The notes: generated by a model from the letters alone, not told the origin. Positions 24,655 through 33,345 are shown, counted from the stretch's first letter. The stretch: DNA of 64,000 nucleotides from Pseudomonadota bacterium (GCA_037200975.1 JBBCGI010000001.1:2790001-2854000); one strand, 5' to 3'. Made by a program: numbers and translations.

Positions 24655-25268
24655 AAGCTCTCCGGATGTCGCGCCATTTCCGCGCTGTACAGCGCCTTGA
24701 TCTTCGGCAGGTCCGCTTCGGCATCACCCGTCGGAGTGAACGGCGGCATGATCATGACGAGGCGCCGCGCGTAGTTGAGCGCCACCGGCACGATCGGCAC
24801 GTTGGCTTCGGTCGCGATGTAGTAGAAGCCGAGCTTCCATTCCTTCACGCGCGAGCGCGTGCCCTCGGGCGTGATGGTGAACGATATCCTTTCGCGCTTC
24901 GCGAACTCGCTGACGCACATGCGAACCACGTTGCTGCCGCGTGAACGGTCGATGGGCATGCCGCCGAAGCGGCGCGCGAGTATCCCGAGCGGCCAGAAGA
25001 ACACGGTGTGTTTGGCGAGCCAGGTGTTGTCGAGACGCAGCGTGAGAAATGCGCAGAAACCGTGGAAGAAATCCCAGTTCGACGTGTGTGGCGCGACGAT
25101 CAGCACGTATTTGGGAACGTTGGGGATATTGCCGGCGATCCGCCAGCCGCTGATGCGCATCAGCAGGACGCCGAGGTAGCGGCGCCAGCGCGCCCGCACC
25201 TGGGGTGCGCGGGGAGGAAGCGTGGGAAAGCCCCCGTTTTGCAGGGGCAGATCGGGCGATGTCGACAT
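24651..25268 (-). CDS. PlsC-family 1-acyl-glycerol-3-phosphate acyltransferase-like protein
   Basis: 205 aa, membrane-associated. The acyltransferase box is His61-Thr-Ser-Asn-Trp-Asp66 (the HX4D motif), and FTITPEGTRSR (131-140) is the substrate-binding block. The protein is shorter than classical PlsC and resembles lysophospholipid acyltransferases of the YihG/Taz side group, so its acceptor lipid is uncertain. It is convergent with the transglutaminase operon, and both stop codons lie in the type B repeat. The start ATG at 25268 gives a 50-residue N-terminus before the HX4D box, which is normal. Confidence 0.85.
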   Translation of the reverse strand: MSTSPDLPLQNGGFPTLPPRAPQVRARWRRYLGVLLMRISGWRIAGNIPNVPKYVLIVAPHTSNWDFFHGFCAFLTLRLDNTWLAKHTVFFWPLGILARRFGGMPIDRSRGSNVVRMCVSEFAKRERISFTITPEGTRSRVKEWKLGFYYIATEANVPIVPVALNYARRLVMIMPPFTPTGDAEADLPKIKALYSAEMARHPESF

Positions 25269-25330
25269 CGCGCGCGATGCTAGCCGATTACGTGCCTTCG
25301 ATCCCGCAAATCAACTTTGCGGGCCGAGAG

Positions 25331-25377
25331 GCGGACACCGTTCCCCGCTAGAGGGGGGATGGGGGACCGGTGTCCGC
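25331..25377. repeat. Short inverted repeat (hairpin), type D
   Basis: 16-bp arms with one mismatch (GCGGACACCGTTCCCC at 25331-25346; GGGGACCGGTGTCCGC at 25362-25377) flank a 15-nt spacer. It lies between the acyltransferase and the small secreted protein gene. It lacks the GGTGCCGGG core of the other repeats. It may be a terminator-like hairpin; there is no T-tract. Confidence 0.75.
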
Positions 25378-25414
25378 ACCTCGCCGCGTTCGGGATATAC
25401 CGATAGTTAGTTCC

Positions 25415-25735
25415 TCAGCTTTTCAGATAAATCTGCTTGAACGAGACGATCTCGCCGGCCGGCGTCGCCTTGCACGACGCTTTCGCCAGCAGTTCCTTCG
25501 TCTTGGTGCTATGCGCCAGCACCGTGAACGAGTTCTTGTCGACGAGATCCGACACGAACGTGCTCGGCGACTTCACCTTGTACGACGGCAGCGTTTCCGT
25601 CTTGGCGATCGTTTCGATGAGGGCCTTGCTGCAGGCGGCCAGCGCCGGCGACACCGTGGCGGAGCCCGCGTTGGAATAGGCGGCGAAGCTCACGAGAGCG
25701 GACGCCACGAGAAATTTAGAGGTTCGACGAATCAT
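25415..25735 (-). CDS. Small secreted protein of unknown function
   Basis: 106 aa. A signal peptide (MIRRTSKFLVASALVSFAAY...SNA) is followed by about 80 residues with two cysteines that could form a disulfide (AACSKALI, AKASCKATP). The sequence SFTVLAHSTKTKELLAKASC and its length are not those of a family I recognise. The ATG at 25735 was chosen because AGGAG lies six bases upstream and the signal peptide starts at once. It lies 89 bases beyond the end of the LysR gene on the same strand, so the two could be one transcript. Confidence 0.7.
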   Translation of the reverse strand: MIRRTSKFLVASALVSFAAYSNAGSATVSPALAACSKALIETIAKTETLPSYKVKSPSTFVSDLVDKNSFTVLAHSTKTKELLAKASCKATPAGEIVSFKQIYLKS

Positions 25736-25823
25736 GTTGCACTCCTGACAAGTTTTGAATTCCACGATCGTCAAACTACTTGAGAGGGCGTGCCACAACA
25801 AACGAGAAGATTGGGACCTGTCA

Positions 25824-26717
25824 TCAGTTTTCCTCAACCGCCGTTCGGCAGGACTCGATCAGCCACGCGCACAAAGCGCGAATGTCGTCACGGTTTTCGT
25901 CTTCGGCGCGGACTAATAAGGTGTAGTCCTCCTGTGTAACCAATTCGTCATCGAACACGCGCTTCAAGCGGCCAGAGGCGAACTTGCGGCGCGACAGCTC
26001 GGCGGGCAGCAGCGCGATGCCGATGCTCTTTTCCGCGGCACGCGTGGCCGCGGACATCGAATCGATGCGCACGATCTGTGCGGGCTGCAGGTTTTTCATG
26101 CCGACGGCGGTGGCCCAGCGGTCCCAGTCGTCGCGCCGCGCTTCGTGCACCAGCAGCGTGTGTGAATTGAGATCTTCGTAACGCCGCACCGGGCGCTCGG
26201 AAAAAAGCTCCGGCGAACAGGCTGGCACCATCGTCTGCGCGAACATCTTGTGCGCGACCAGGCCATTCCACGGGCCGGTGCCGACCACTACGGAGATGTC
26301 GGCTTCGGCCGCGTGTGTACGGCCGTGGACGCCCTGCGTTTCGATGCGCAGGTCGATGCCGTCGTGCAGTTTCGAGAACTCCGAGAGCCGCGGCAGCAGC
26401 ATCTCGCTCGCGAAGTAGGCAGGCACGTGCAGCCGCACGCTGTTGCGGCCATAACGCGCGCGCAACTGTTCGGTGACGGAGTCGAGCCGCATGAACAGAT
26501 CGTCTATCTGCTCGAGGTAGCGCGCACCGGCATCGGTGAGCGCCAGCGCCCGGGCAGCACGTGAAAACAGCGGCAGGCCCAGCTGCGTTTCCAGCGTCTT
26601 GATCTGGTGGCTCACCGCCGACGGCGTGATGCAAAGCTCATCGGCCGCGACGGCAAAGCTCGAATGTTTGGCGGCGATCTGAAAGGTCTTGATGGCCTTC
26701 AGCGAAGGGGTACGCAT
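25824..26717 (-). CDS. LysR-family transcriptional regulator (GcvA-like)
   Basis: 297 aa. The N-terminal winged helix-turn-helix (residues 1-65) contains TFQIAAKHSSFAVAADELCI, TPSAVSHQIKTLE and LGLPLFSRAARALALTDAG. The C-terminal part is the usual effector domain (DLRIETQGVHGRTHAAEADI). The start TPSLKAIKTFQIAAKHSS resembles the GcvA subgroup, which often controls a neighbouring gene. The adjacent genes are the small secreted protein downstream and the GST upstream; no divergent target is present because the GST gene points the same way. Confidence 0.93.
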   Translation of the reverse strand: MRTPSLKAIKTFQIAAKHSSFAVAADELCITPSAVSHQIKTLETQLGLPLFSRAARALALTDAGARYLEQIDDLFMRLDSVTEQLRARYGRNSVRLHVPAYFASEMLLPRLSEFSKLHDGIDLRIETQGVHGRTHAAEADISVVVGTGPWNGLVAHKMFAQTMVPACSPELFSERPVRRYEDLNSHTLLVHEARRDDWDRWATAVGMKNLQPAQIVRIDSMSAATRAAEKSIGIALLPAELSRRKFASGRLKRVFDDELVTQEDYTLLVRAEDENRDDIRALCAWLIESCRTAVEEN

Positions 26718-26900
26718 TCCATTGGATCACCCGAGGACTCAGCGACAAAGCTGCGATGCCAGGAGTAAAGCAAGCTGCGTGCCATCTCGGGAAATGACGT
26801 AAGTGCATGTTCTTATTCGCCACGCACCGTGACGGACTGTCAGAAATGTTCGTCGATGGCGCGTATTTCCACGCGTTGCACCGGTGCCGGGAAGTCGGGG

Positions 26901-27003
26901 GTAAGTCGGTGCCGGGTCAGACTTAGCGGAATCAGTGCGGGGTAATTTGTCATCACGCGGTAATCAAGCTGATTCCGCTAAGTCTGACCCGGCACCGACT
27001 TAC
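26901..27003. repeat. Inverted repeat, GGTGCCGGG family, type B (copy 2)
   Basis: Perfect 34-bp arms (26901-26934 and 26970-27003) flank a 35-nt spacer. The arm starts GTAAGTCGGTGCCGGGTCAG and continues ACTTAGCGGAATCA. Relative to copy 1 it carries several substitutions, and each is mirrored in both arms. The GST stop TAA (27000-27002) lies in the right arm. A solitary fragment, GGTGCCGGGAAGTCGGGG (26883-26900), abuts the left arm and may be a decayed arm. The rest of the 280-bp gap up to the LysR start shows nothing else. Confidence 0.95.
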
Positions 27004-27746
27004 TTCACGAACTTCGAGCCGGGGTGGCCGATGGCCAGTGCCTGTTTGACCGAATCCCGCTCGAGCATGCGTGCGTACCACGCGATCACCTTCGGGCTGT
27101 CCTTTTCGTTGACGATGTCCGCGTAACGCACCGGCATGTTGATGAGCATGGAAAACACGCTGACATCCGCGAGCGTGAACTGCTCGCCCATCATCCAGCG
27201 ACCCAGCATGCCGCGTTCGATGCGCTCGATGGACACGCGCACCTTGCGGCGCCAGTCGTCGAGCTGCTCGGGCGTCCATTTCTGCGCGGCGGATTCGCGC
27301 CATTTGTCCTGCTGTTCCTTCAACGGAATACGCGCCACCTTCGCCTCGAATTCTTCCTTCGACAGATGCGCGACCGCGTTCTTGATCATCGCGTGCCAGC
27401 CAAGGAACGACAGCGCCGGGCAGAAATATTCGTCCACGAACTTGGTCCACAGCCGCATCTGGTGCCGGCCGTAGGCATCCGAAGGTTTGAGCGGCAGACC
27501 GGGAAACGTGTCGTCGACGTATTCATTGATGAGCGTGGATTCATTCAGCACGAGTCCGTCGTGCACCAGCACCGGCACCTGGCCGAGCGGATTGATCTTC
27601 ACGAACCACGGCTCATGCTGTTCGAAATCCACCAGCCGCATCAGCCGGCCTTCGAACTTCACCTGTTTCTCGTACAGCGGCAGCAAGGCTTTCAGGGAGT
27701 TTGCTGCGGCGCCACCGTGATAGAGCTCGATTGTCATGGCCGCCAT
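27000..27746 (-). CDS. Glutathione S-transferase family protein
   Basis: 248 aa, cytosolic. The thioredoxin-like N-terminal domain has ELYHGGAAANSLKALLPLYE and the conserved cis-proline segment INPLGQVPVLV, followed by the glutathione gamma-Glu binding ESTLINEYVD. The C-terminal helical domain is longer than in the beta class and contains GRWMMGEQFTLADVSVFSML. The subgroup resembles beta-etherase/LigE-like or other soil GSTs, but the substrate is not evident. An ATG three codons further in (27737) is an alternative start. Its stop is in the type B repeat. Confidence 0.85.
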   Translation of the reverse strand: MAAMTIELYHGGAAANSLKALLPLYEKQVKFEGRLMRLVDFEQHEPWFVKINPLGQVPVLVHDGLVLNESTLINEYVDDTFPGLPLKPSDAYGRHQMRLWTKFVDEYFCPALSFLGWHAMIKNAVAHLSKEEFEAKVARIPLKEQQDKWRESAAQKWTPEQLDDWRRKVRVSIERIERGMLGRWMMGEQFTLADVSVFSMLINMPVRYADIVNEKDSPKVIAWYARMLERDSVKQALAIGHPGSKFVK

Positions 27747-27882
27747 TTCAGCCCCAACCCGCGCGCCGGGCTCGACTCGCAGCGAAATGACGCTTTCTTA
27801 ATCGCGCCGACATCGGTGCCTCACTCCCGTCCACGCACACTGTCTCTCGCTGCAATCGGCAGCGACTCTTCCGGACACCGCC

Positions 27883-28110
27883 ATGAAACTGCTTTCGACC
27901 CTCACGATCGCCGCCCTGATGACCGCGGGCAGCGCGTTCGCCGCTTCGACCCCGACGGCCACCGCCGGCGCCACCGCGACCCCGGCCGCCGCGCCCGCCA
28001 AACACGAAGGCGGCATGCACTGCGCGAAGCAAGCCAAGGAGAAGAAGCTGACCGGCGACGCGGAGAAAAATTTCATCAAGGAATGCAAGGAAGCCAAGAA
28101 GGCCAACTAA
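27883..28110 (+). CDS. PsiF-like small secreted protein
   Basis: 75 aa. A signal peptide (MKLLSTLTIAALMTAGSAFA) and an Ala/Thr/Pro linker precede one PsiF-type repeat: CAKQAKEKKLTGDAEKNF, then IKECKEAKK, with its two cysteines. PsiF proteins are induced by phosphate starvation in E. coli; their function is unknown. E. coli PsiF has two repeats, while this one has a single unit. The gene stands alone between the GST and the convergent sensor kinase. Confidence 0.8.
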   Translation: MKLLSTLTIAALMTAGSAFAASTPTATAGATATPAAAPAKHEGGMHCAKQAKEKKLTGDAEKNFIKECKEAKKAN

Positions 28111-28168
28111 CAACTTTCCCGTGCTGCGCCCGGCGCGATGTGCAACGCCTGCCCCAACGAATGGCGTT

Positions 28169-29617
28169 TCATCCGACCTGTGCGACGCCACCGTGTGCGT
28201 CGCGCCGGGTGCCAGCAGGGAATTCGCAGTGGACGATGAGGCCCGGCGCGTTGTCGCCGAGCGTGAGTTGGGCGCGGTGCAGCCGCGCCACCGCCGCCGC
28301 GAGGCTCAATCCCAAGCCGCTTCCGGTGGCCTTTGCCGCGGCGTCGCCCACCCGCACGAACGGGCGTAACGCGGCCGCGCGCTCCGCGGGCGCGATCCCC
28401 GGTCCGTTGTCGGCAACGGACATCGAGATGCCGCCCGCCGTGTTCCGCACGCTCACGGATACGTGCCCGCCGGCGGGCACGTACTTCAACGCGTTTTCCA
28501 GCAAGTTAGTGATGAGTTGCGCGAGCAGCTGACGATTACCCGTGAGCGGCGCGGGTTGCGGCGCATCCAGCGTCACTTCGAGGCCGGCCGCGCGCATGCC
28601 GGGCGCGTACAGCTCGACCATGTTCGCCGCCAGCGCCGCGAGATCGACTTCGTCCCCGTGTGTGGTGACACCCGCGGCCTCGGCGCGCGCGATCTGCAGC
28701 AGCGTGGCCAGAGTCCGTTGCACGCGGTCCAGCTCCTCGAGCGCCGGCGCCACCAGCTCGTGGGTCTCGCGTTGCAACGCCTCGGTGCCGCCGGCGCGCA
28801 GCTGGGCTTCTTCCAGACGCACGCGCAGCCGGTACAGCGGTGTGCGCAGGTCGTGCGCGATGCTGTCGAACGCGGCGCGCAGCGTCGTGGTCTGCTGCTC
28901 GATGCGATCGAGCATGGTGTTCACCGCGCCGGCCAGCGCATCGAACTCGTCGCGCGAACCGTCGACGCGCAGCCGCTGGGTGAGGTCGCCCTGCACGATG
29001 GTCTCGCAGGTCGTGGCGTAGTCGCGCACGCGGCGCGCAGTGCGCCGCGCGTAGGCGGCGCCCAGCAGCCAGACGGCGAGCGCGGTCAGCGCGATGCCCC
29101 AGAGCGTGGCGAGGCCGAAACGCTGCAACACCTTCTGACGTTCACTGGTGTCCGCGCCGACCAGCAGCCAGTAGCCGTTCGACAGGCGCTCGACGCGCGC
29201 CTCGACCGGGTGCAGCACCGGTTCGCCCAGTTCCTGCGCCGCGATGTCGAACTCGACCAGCGATGCGGAATTGGTCGAAACATCGCGCGGCCAGGCGGAC
29301 AGGTTGCCAGCCACCGGACGGAACTGCTCGTCCGCCAGCAGGAACACCGCGCCGGTGCGGCCCCAGCTGTCGGCGCGCAGCCGCAGCGTCTGCGCCACGC
29401 GTTCGACGCCGCCGAGCCGCAGGTCGTCCGACAGATCGTCGACCTCGGCACGCACCACCGCGCCGATCTCGCGCTCGAGCGCGTTGCGCGTCAGTAGATA
29501 GACCGTGCCGAGCAGCACGCTGGTCAGCACGGTCACCAGCGCGGTGTACAGCAGCGCGAGGCGCGCCGACGACATACGCATGGACCGGTGCGGCGGGGCG
29601 GGTGGTTCAGCCGGCAT
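28169..29617 (-). CDS. Sensor histidine kinase of an OmpR-type two-component system
   Basis: 482 aa, inner membrane. The order is: first helix (about 17-43), a periplasmic loop of about 120 residues, a second helix (about 170-190), HAMP (191-245), HisKA with His255 (DSIAHDLRTPLYRL), and HATPase_c with N-box ITNLLENALKY, G1 DNGPGI and G2 TGSGLGLSLA. All catalytic motifs are intact. The ATG at 29617 overlaps the response-regulator end by 11 bp. Further in-frame ATGs at 29581 and 29575 are also possible because they sit before the first helix. The signal sensed is unknown. Confidence 0.92.
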   Translation of the reverse strand: MPAEPPAPPHRSMRMSSARLALLYTALVTVLTSVLLGTVYLLTRNALEREIGAVVRAEVDDLSDDLRLGGVERVAQTLRLRADSWGRTGAVFLLADEQFRPVAGNLSAWPRDVSTNSASLVEFDIAAQELGEPVLHPVEARVERLSNGYWLLVGADTSERQKVLQRFGLATLWGIALTALAVWLLGAAYARRTARRVRDYATTCETIVQGDLTQRLRVDGSRDEFDALAGAVNTMLDRIEQQTTTLRAAFDSIAHDLRTPLYRLRVRLEEAQLRAGGTEALQRETHELVAPALEELDRVQRTLATLLQIARAEAAGVTTHGDEVDLAALAANMVELYAPGMRAAGLEVTLDAPQPAPLTGNRQLLAQLITNLLENALKYVPAGGHVSVSVRNTAGGISMSVADNGPGIAPAERAAALRPFVRVGDAAAKATGSGLGLSLAAAVARLHRAQLTLGDNAPGLIVHCEFPAGTRRDAHGGVAQVG

Positions 29618-30284
29618 CGCGCAGCACGTAACCCGCGCCACGCACGGTATGCAGCAGCGGACGTTCGAATCCCTTGTCGATTGCGGCGCGCAGCCGGCTG
29701 ATGTGCACATCGATGACGTTAGTCTGCGGATCGAAGTGCAGATCCCAGACCGCCTCGAGCAGCATGGTGCGCGTGACCACCTGGCCCGCGCGGCGCGCCA
29801 GGAACTCGAGAAGCTGGAATTCCTTGGAGGTGATGTCGATCGGGTTGCCGGCGCGTGTGACCTTGCGGCCCAGCAGGTCGAGCTCGAGATCGGCAATACG
29901 AATGCGCGTGGTGACGTCGGGCAAGTTGCCCCGGCGCAGCAATGCCTCGATGCGCGCCAGCAGTTCGCCGAAGGCGAAGGGTTTGGCGAGGTAGTCGTCG
30001 CCGCCGGCGCGCAGGCCTTCGATGCGGTCGTCCACCGAGCCGAGCGCCGACAGGATGAGCACCGGCGTGCGCCTGCCGTTCTTGCGCAGCATCGCGACGA
30101 TCGACAGGCCGTCGAAATGCGGCAGCTGGCGGTCGGCGACGATCAGGTCGTAGCTGCCCTCGGTGGCGCGAAACAGGCCTTCACGGCCGTCGGACGCGAT
30201 ATCGACCACGTAGCCGCTTTCACGCAGTCCCTTGGCGAGAAATTTGGCGCCTTCCGCATCGTCCTCGATCAGCAGCAGATGCAT
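29607..30284 (-). CDS. OmpR/PhoB-family response regulator
   Basis: 225 aa. The receiver domain (1-115) has acidic Glu7-Asp8-Asp9, phospho-acceptor Asp51 (LIVADRQLP), Ser79 and Lys101 (YLAKPF). The winged-helix DNA-binding domain (125-222) shows TSKEFQLLEFLARRAGQVVT and ISRLRAAIDKG. It is the first gene of the pair, with its kinase overlapping by 11 bp. A short 64-bp gap separates it from the amidase end upstream, so the promoter must lie there or in the amidase gene. Confidence 0.94.
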   Translation of the reverse strand: MHLLLIEDDAEGAKFLAKGLRESGYVVDIASDGREGLFRATEGSYDLIVADRQLPHFDGLSIVAMLRKNGRRTPVLILSALGSVDDRIEGLRAGGDDYLAKPFAFGELLARIEALLRRGNLPDVTTRIRIADLELDLLGRKVTRAGNPIDITSKEFQLLEFLARRAGQVVTRTMLLEAVWDLHFDPQTNVIDVHISRLRAAIDKGFERPLLHTVRGAGYVLRDAG

Positions 30285-30348
30285 TTGAGGCGGGAAGTTA
30301 GCATGGCTGCGGAAGTTCCTGCGCTTACGAATACTTAACTTCGAAAGC

Positions 30349-31917
30349 TCACAGTGGCGCGGTTGCTTCGCTCGCGACGTCTACCGAAGGAATGAACCCG
30401 GGCCGCGGGCGCGCCTTGCTGCGCTGTTCGTAGACGTAGGCCGCATCGAGCAATTGCGATTCGCTGAACGCCGTGCCGATGAACGACAGCCCGATGGGCA
30501 TTCCCTTGATGGTGCCCATGGGAACGGTCACGTGCGGATAACCGGCGACCGCGGGCAGTGTGCTGAACGAACCGGTGTAGTTGTCACCGTTGACGAAATC
30601 GAAGCGCCAGTCGGGGCCGGTCGTTGGCGCGACCAGCAGGTCGAGCCGGTTCGTTTTCAGGACCTTGTCGATCCCTTCCGCGCCTGCCAGGCGTTTGGAA
30701 TCGGCCAGCGCCTTGAGATAAGCAGCGTCGTCGAGGCCGGGCATGCGCTGCGCGCGCTCGAAGTTTTCCTGGCCGAACAATGCCAGCTCGCGCGGCTGCG
30801 CCGCGTTGAACGCGATGAGATCGGCCAGCGTGCGCGTCTTCACCGCGGCGGGCGTCGTGGCTAGATAGGCCTCGAGGTCCGGCCTGAACTCGGTGAACAA
30901 CACGATCTCTTCGGCGGCGTCGACCGGGTCCGTGTCGCCGAAGTCCGCTTCGACGAGTGTCGCCCCGGCGGCGCGCAGCTGCTCCAGCGCCGCGGCATAT
31001 ACGGGGTCGACTGCAGGCAGGCGGCCGGCTTTGAAACGCAGCACGCCGATGCGTTTGCCCGCGAGCGAAGCGGTGGAAAGACTCGCCGCATAGTCGCGAA
31101 CGACGCAGTCCTTGCAGGCGGGCGTCTTGCCGACCATGGCCGTCAGCATGAGCGCGGCATCGGTCACGGTTGCGGTCATCGGACCCGCCGTGTCCTGGCT
31201 GTGCGAGATCGGCACGATGCGCTCGCCGGACAGCAACCCGAGCGTCGGTTTCACGCCGACGATGCCGTTCAGCGATGCGGGGCAGACGATCGATCCGTCT
31301 GTCTCCGTGCCCACCGTCGCCGCCGCGAGCCCGGCCGCCATTGCGGAACCACTGCCGGAACTCGACCCGCAGGCGCTGCGATCGAGCACGTGCGGATTTT
31401 TCGTCAGGCCGCCCAGGCCACTCCAGCCGCTGGTGGAATGAGTGGAACGGAAGTTGGCCCACTCGGAGAGATTCGTCTTGCCGAGAATGATGGCGCCCGC
31501 GGCGCGCAGATTCGCGACGATGGGTGCATCGCGTTGCGTGTGATTGTCGCGCAGCGCCAGCGAGCCCGCCGTCGTCGGTAGTTCGATGGTCTCGATGTTG
31601 TCCTTGAGCAGCACCGGGATGCCGTGCAGCGGGCCGCGCAGTTTCCTGCGTTTGCGTTCGCCGTCGAGCTGGCGCGCCTGTTCCAGCGCCTGTTCGTTCA
31701 CCGCCAGTACCGCGTGCAGCGCCGGGCCATTCCGGTCGATGGCCTCGATGCGCGCGAGGTACGCCTGTACCAGCGCCACCGAGGTCGTGCGCCCGGCCGC
31801 GAGGTCGGCGCCCAGTTCGGCGACGGATTTCTCGTGCAGCGCAGGCGGCTGCTGGGCGAAACACGGCGTGTGCAGGGCCATGCCTAACAACAACGCGAAA
31901 CAGGCTGGATTACGCAC
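30349..31917 (-). CDS. Secreted amidase (amidase signature family)
   Basis: 522 aa. The signal peptide MRNPACFALLLGMALHTPCF-A targets it to the periplasm. The amidase signature triad is visible: Lys105 (GIPVLLKDNIET), the Ser-rich loop ACGSSSGSGSAMAAG and nucleophile Ser209 (GTETDGSIVCPAS). It hydrolyses an amide, but the substrate is unknown. The GTG at 31917 is chosen because GGGAG lies a few bases upstream and the signal peptide starts at once; a TTG at 31944 is in frame but unlikely. It follows the COQ7-like gene after 27 bases and is probably co-transcribed with it. Confidence 0.9.
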   Translation of the reverse strand: MRNPACFALLLGMALHTPCFAQQPPALHEKSVAELGADLAAGRTTSVALVQAYLARIEAIDRNGPALHAVLAVNEQALEQARQLDGERKRRKLRGPLHGIPVLLKDNIETIELPTTAGSLALRDNHTQRDAPIVANLRAAGAIILGKTNLSEWANFRSTHSTSGWSGLGGLTKNPHVLDRSACGSSSGSGSAMAAGLAAATVGTETDGSIVCPASLNGIVGVKPTLGLLSGERIVPISHSQDTAGPMTATVTDAALMLTAMVGKTPACKDCVVRDYAASLSTASLAGKRIGVLRFKAGRLPAVDPVYAAALEQLRAAGATLVEADFGDTDPVDAAEEIVLFTEFRPDLEAYLATTPAAVKTRTLADLIAFNAAQPRELALFGQENFERAQRMPGLDDAAYLKALADSKRLAGAEGIDKVLKTNRLDLLVAPTTGPDWRFDFVNGDNYTGSFSTLPAVAGYPHVTVPMGTIKGMPIGLSFIGTAFSESQLLDAAYVYEQRSKARPRPGFIPSVDVASEATAPL

Positions 31918-31944
31918 ATGGTCTCCCAGAGGCACGGGGGCCAA

Positions 31945-32463
31945 TTAAAGCTTCATTCCCGTCCAGATGACAAATTCGGTGATCGCACTGACCGTCGGCC
32001 GCAGCACGCGTGGCCAGAAGATGCCCTGGCGCGGCTCCTGCGCGGCGCGATCGTGGTGCGCCTGTTCATCCGCGTGAATCGCGGCGATCGCCGCATACGC
32101 GGCCGGGTCGACGCCGTCGAGCTCGCGCAACTGCGCCTGCAGATGCCGCAGGACGACGCGTTCGACCGCGACCGTCACCGCGGCGATCGATGCGCGCCCG
32201 CAGATGCCTGTGGTCACGCCCAGCAGGAAGCCGCCGAGTCCGCACAGGTGGTAGCTGCGGCAACGCGGCAGGCCGCGCCGTGCGAGCTCCGCCGCGAAGA
32301 TCGCGCGATGTTTTTCTTCGTGCGCGCGGAACTCTTCGAGCTCCCGCTTGAGCTGCGGATCGCGCCAGAAACACACCAGTCGTTGGCCGCGGTAGATGTT
32401 CACCGCGCCATGTTCACCGGCGTGATTCACCTTGAGGATCCGATCGGCGTGGCTCGGACGCAT
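31945..32463 (-). CDS. coq7: COQ7-type demethoxyubiquinone hydroxylase
   Basis: 172 aa, membrane-associated di-iron protein. Ligands visible: Glu17 (NHAGEHGAVNIY), Glu50 and His52 (HEEKHRAI), Glu101 (VERVVLRH), and Glu133 and His136 (HADEQAHH). This enzyme inserts the last ring hydroxyl in ubiquinone biosynthesis. Its neighbours are an amidase and a hypothetical membrane protein, not other ubiquinone genes, so the context does not add support. The start at 32463 gives the family's normal short N-terminus. It lies 12 bases after the gene at 32476. Confidence 0.88.
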   Translation of the reverse strand: MRPSHADRILKVNHAGEHGAVNIYRGQRLVCFWRDPQLKRELEEFRAHEEKHRAIFAAELARRGLPRCRSYHLCGLGGFLLGVTTGICGRASIAAVTVAVERVVLRHLQAQLRELDGVDPAAYAAIAAIHADEQAHHDRAAQEPRQGIFWPRVLRPTVSAITEFVIWTGMKL

Positions 32464-32475
32464 CGAGGTCGGAGC

Positions 32476-33165
32476 CTATTTCCGCACCTGCGTCATCGCA
32501 CGGATCAGCTCGGCCGCCTGTTGCGGCGGCAACGAGAGGATCCGGTCGTACACCGAGATCGTGATCGTGCATACCTTGGTGCGATCGACACGCGGGTCGT
32601 CCGCGTGCGCCATCATCTGCGCGTCCGCACCGTATTGCTCGTAGGTGGCGTTGATCACGTTGGCGAGATTGTCCTTCACCTTGTCGGCCTCCGGCAGCTC
32701 GACGGGGCTCTCCTCCGCGCTGCGAATGACATCTCCCATCAGTTCGAGCGTGTGCGCCTGCGATTTCTCGTCGATGTACTTCGCGACATCGGGCGGCCCT
32801 GCAACCAGCGGAAACCAGTAGCGAAAGCAGGTGTCGCCGGGTTGTTTCTCGAGCGTGCGGGCGGTCGTCACCATGTCGTGCACCAGCGCGAGCACCGATT
32901 CCTGCGAGGCATGCGCCAGGTGCTGCGTGGCCGCGAGGCTGATCTCGTGATTCGCGAAGTTCACGAAATCCTCGCGGCGCGACTCGTTGCGCTGGAACAC
33001 CTTGTATTCCTCGACGATCTTGTCGAACAACTGCGGCTCATGTTTCTCGAGCACGTGGTAGATGGGCTGCCGGAGCAGGACCTGCCTGGCGCTGTAGCCG
33101 TCGTACCAGTAGCTGCCGACCGCCGCGGCGACGATCAGGACGAGAATGATGACGATCCATTTCAT
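32476..33165 (-). CDS. Membrane-anchored protein of unknown function
   Basis: 229 aa. One N-terminal helix (WIVIILVLIVAAAVGSYWY, residues 3-21) is followed by about 200 mainly helical residues facing the periplasm, including one Cys pair (GDTCFRYWF and KVCTITISV). I do not recognise the family. It precedes the COQ7-like gene by 12 bases on the same strand and follows a possible 46-codon frame by a four-base overlap. It may support an envelope function; nothing more can be said. Confidence 0.65.
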   Translation of the reverse strand: MKWIVIILVLIVAAAVGSYWYDGYSARQVLLRQPIYHVLEKHEPQLFDKIVEEYKVFQRNESRREDFVNFANHEISLAATQHLAHASQESVLALVHDMVTTARTLEKQPGDTCFRYWFPLVAGPPDVAKYIDEKSQAHTLELMGDVIRSAEESPVELPEADKVKDNLANVINATYEQYGADAQMMAHADDPRVDRTKVCTITISVYDRILSLPPQQAAELIRAMTQVRK

Positions 33166-33302
33166 GCGGCGGGCTCCTGCGACGCGAGCTGCCGGAGGAT
33201 TTCGACCCGCAGGCCGGCCGGGGCGCGCCGTGTCGGCGCGCGCAGCAGGGCGGCATTCATGGAGCGGCGGCGCGGGCGGCCGCGGAGGGCGAGTTTCGAC
33301 AT
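33162..33302 (-). CDS. Possible 46-aa Arg-rich small protein
   Basis: An ATG at 33302 opens 46 codons (MSKLALRGRPRRRSMNAALL...RQLASQEPAA). It ends in an ATGA overlap with the membrane protein gene, a sign of translational coupling. No Shine-Dalgarno sequence is visible, and a GGGGCGGC/GCCGCCCC hairpin covers the start codon. It may instead be a leader region. No homology is recognised. Confidence 0.25.
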   Translation of the reverse strand: MSKLALRGRPRRRSMNAALLRAPTRRAPAGLRVEILRQLASQEPAA

Positions 33303-33345
33303 GGGGCGGCAGGGTAACAGCCGCCGCCCCAATGTCACATCCGCA

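Noticed and set aside
24559-27003. Two type B inverted repeats seen as ends of a 2.4-kb composite mobile element
   Set aside because: Each is a complete hairpin on its own. No transposase or target-site duplication is found, and the genes between them are ordinary.
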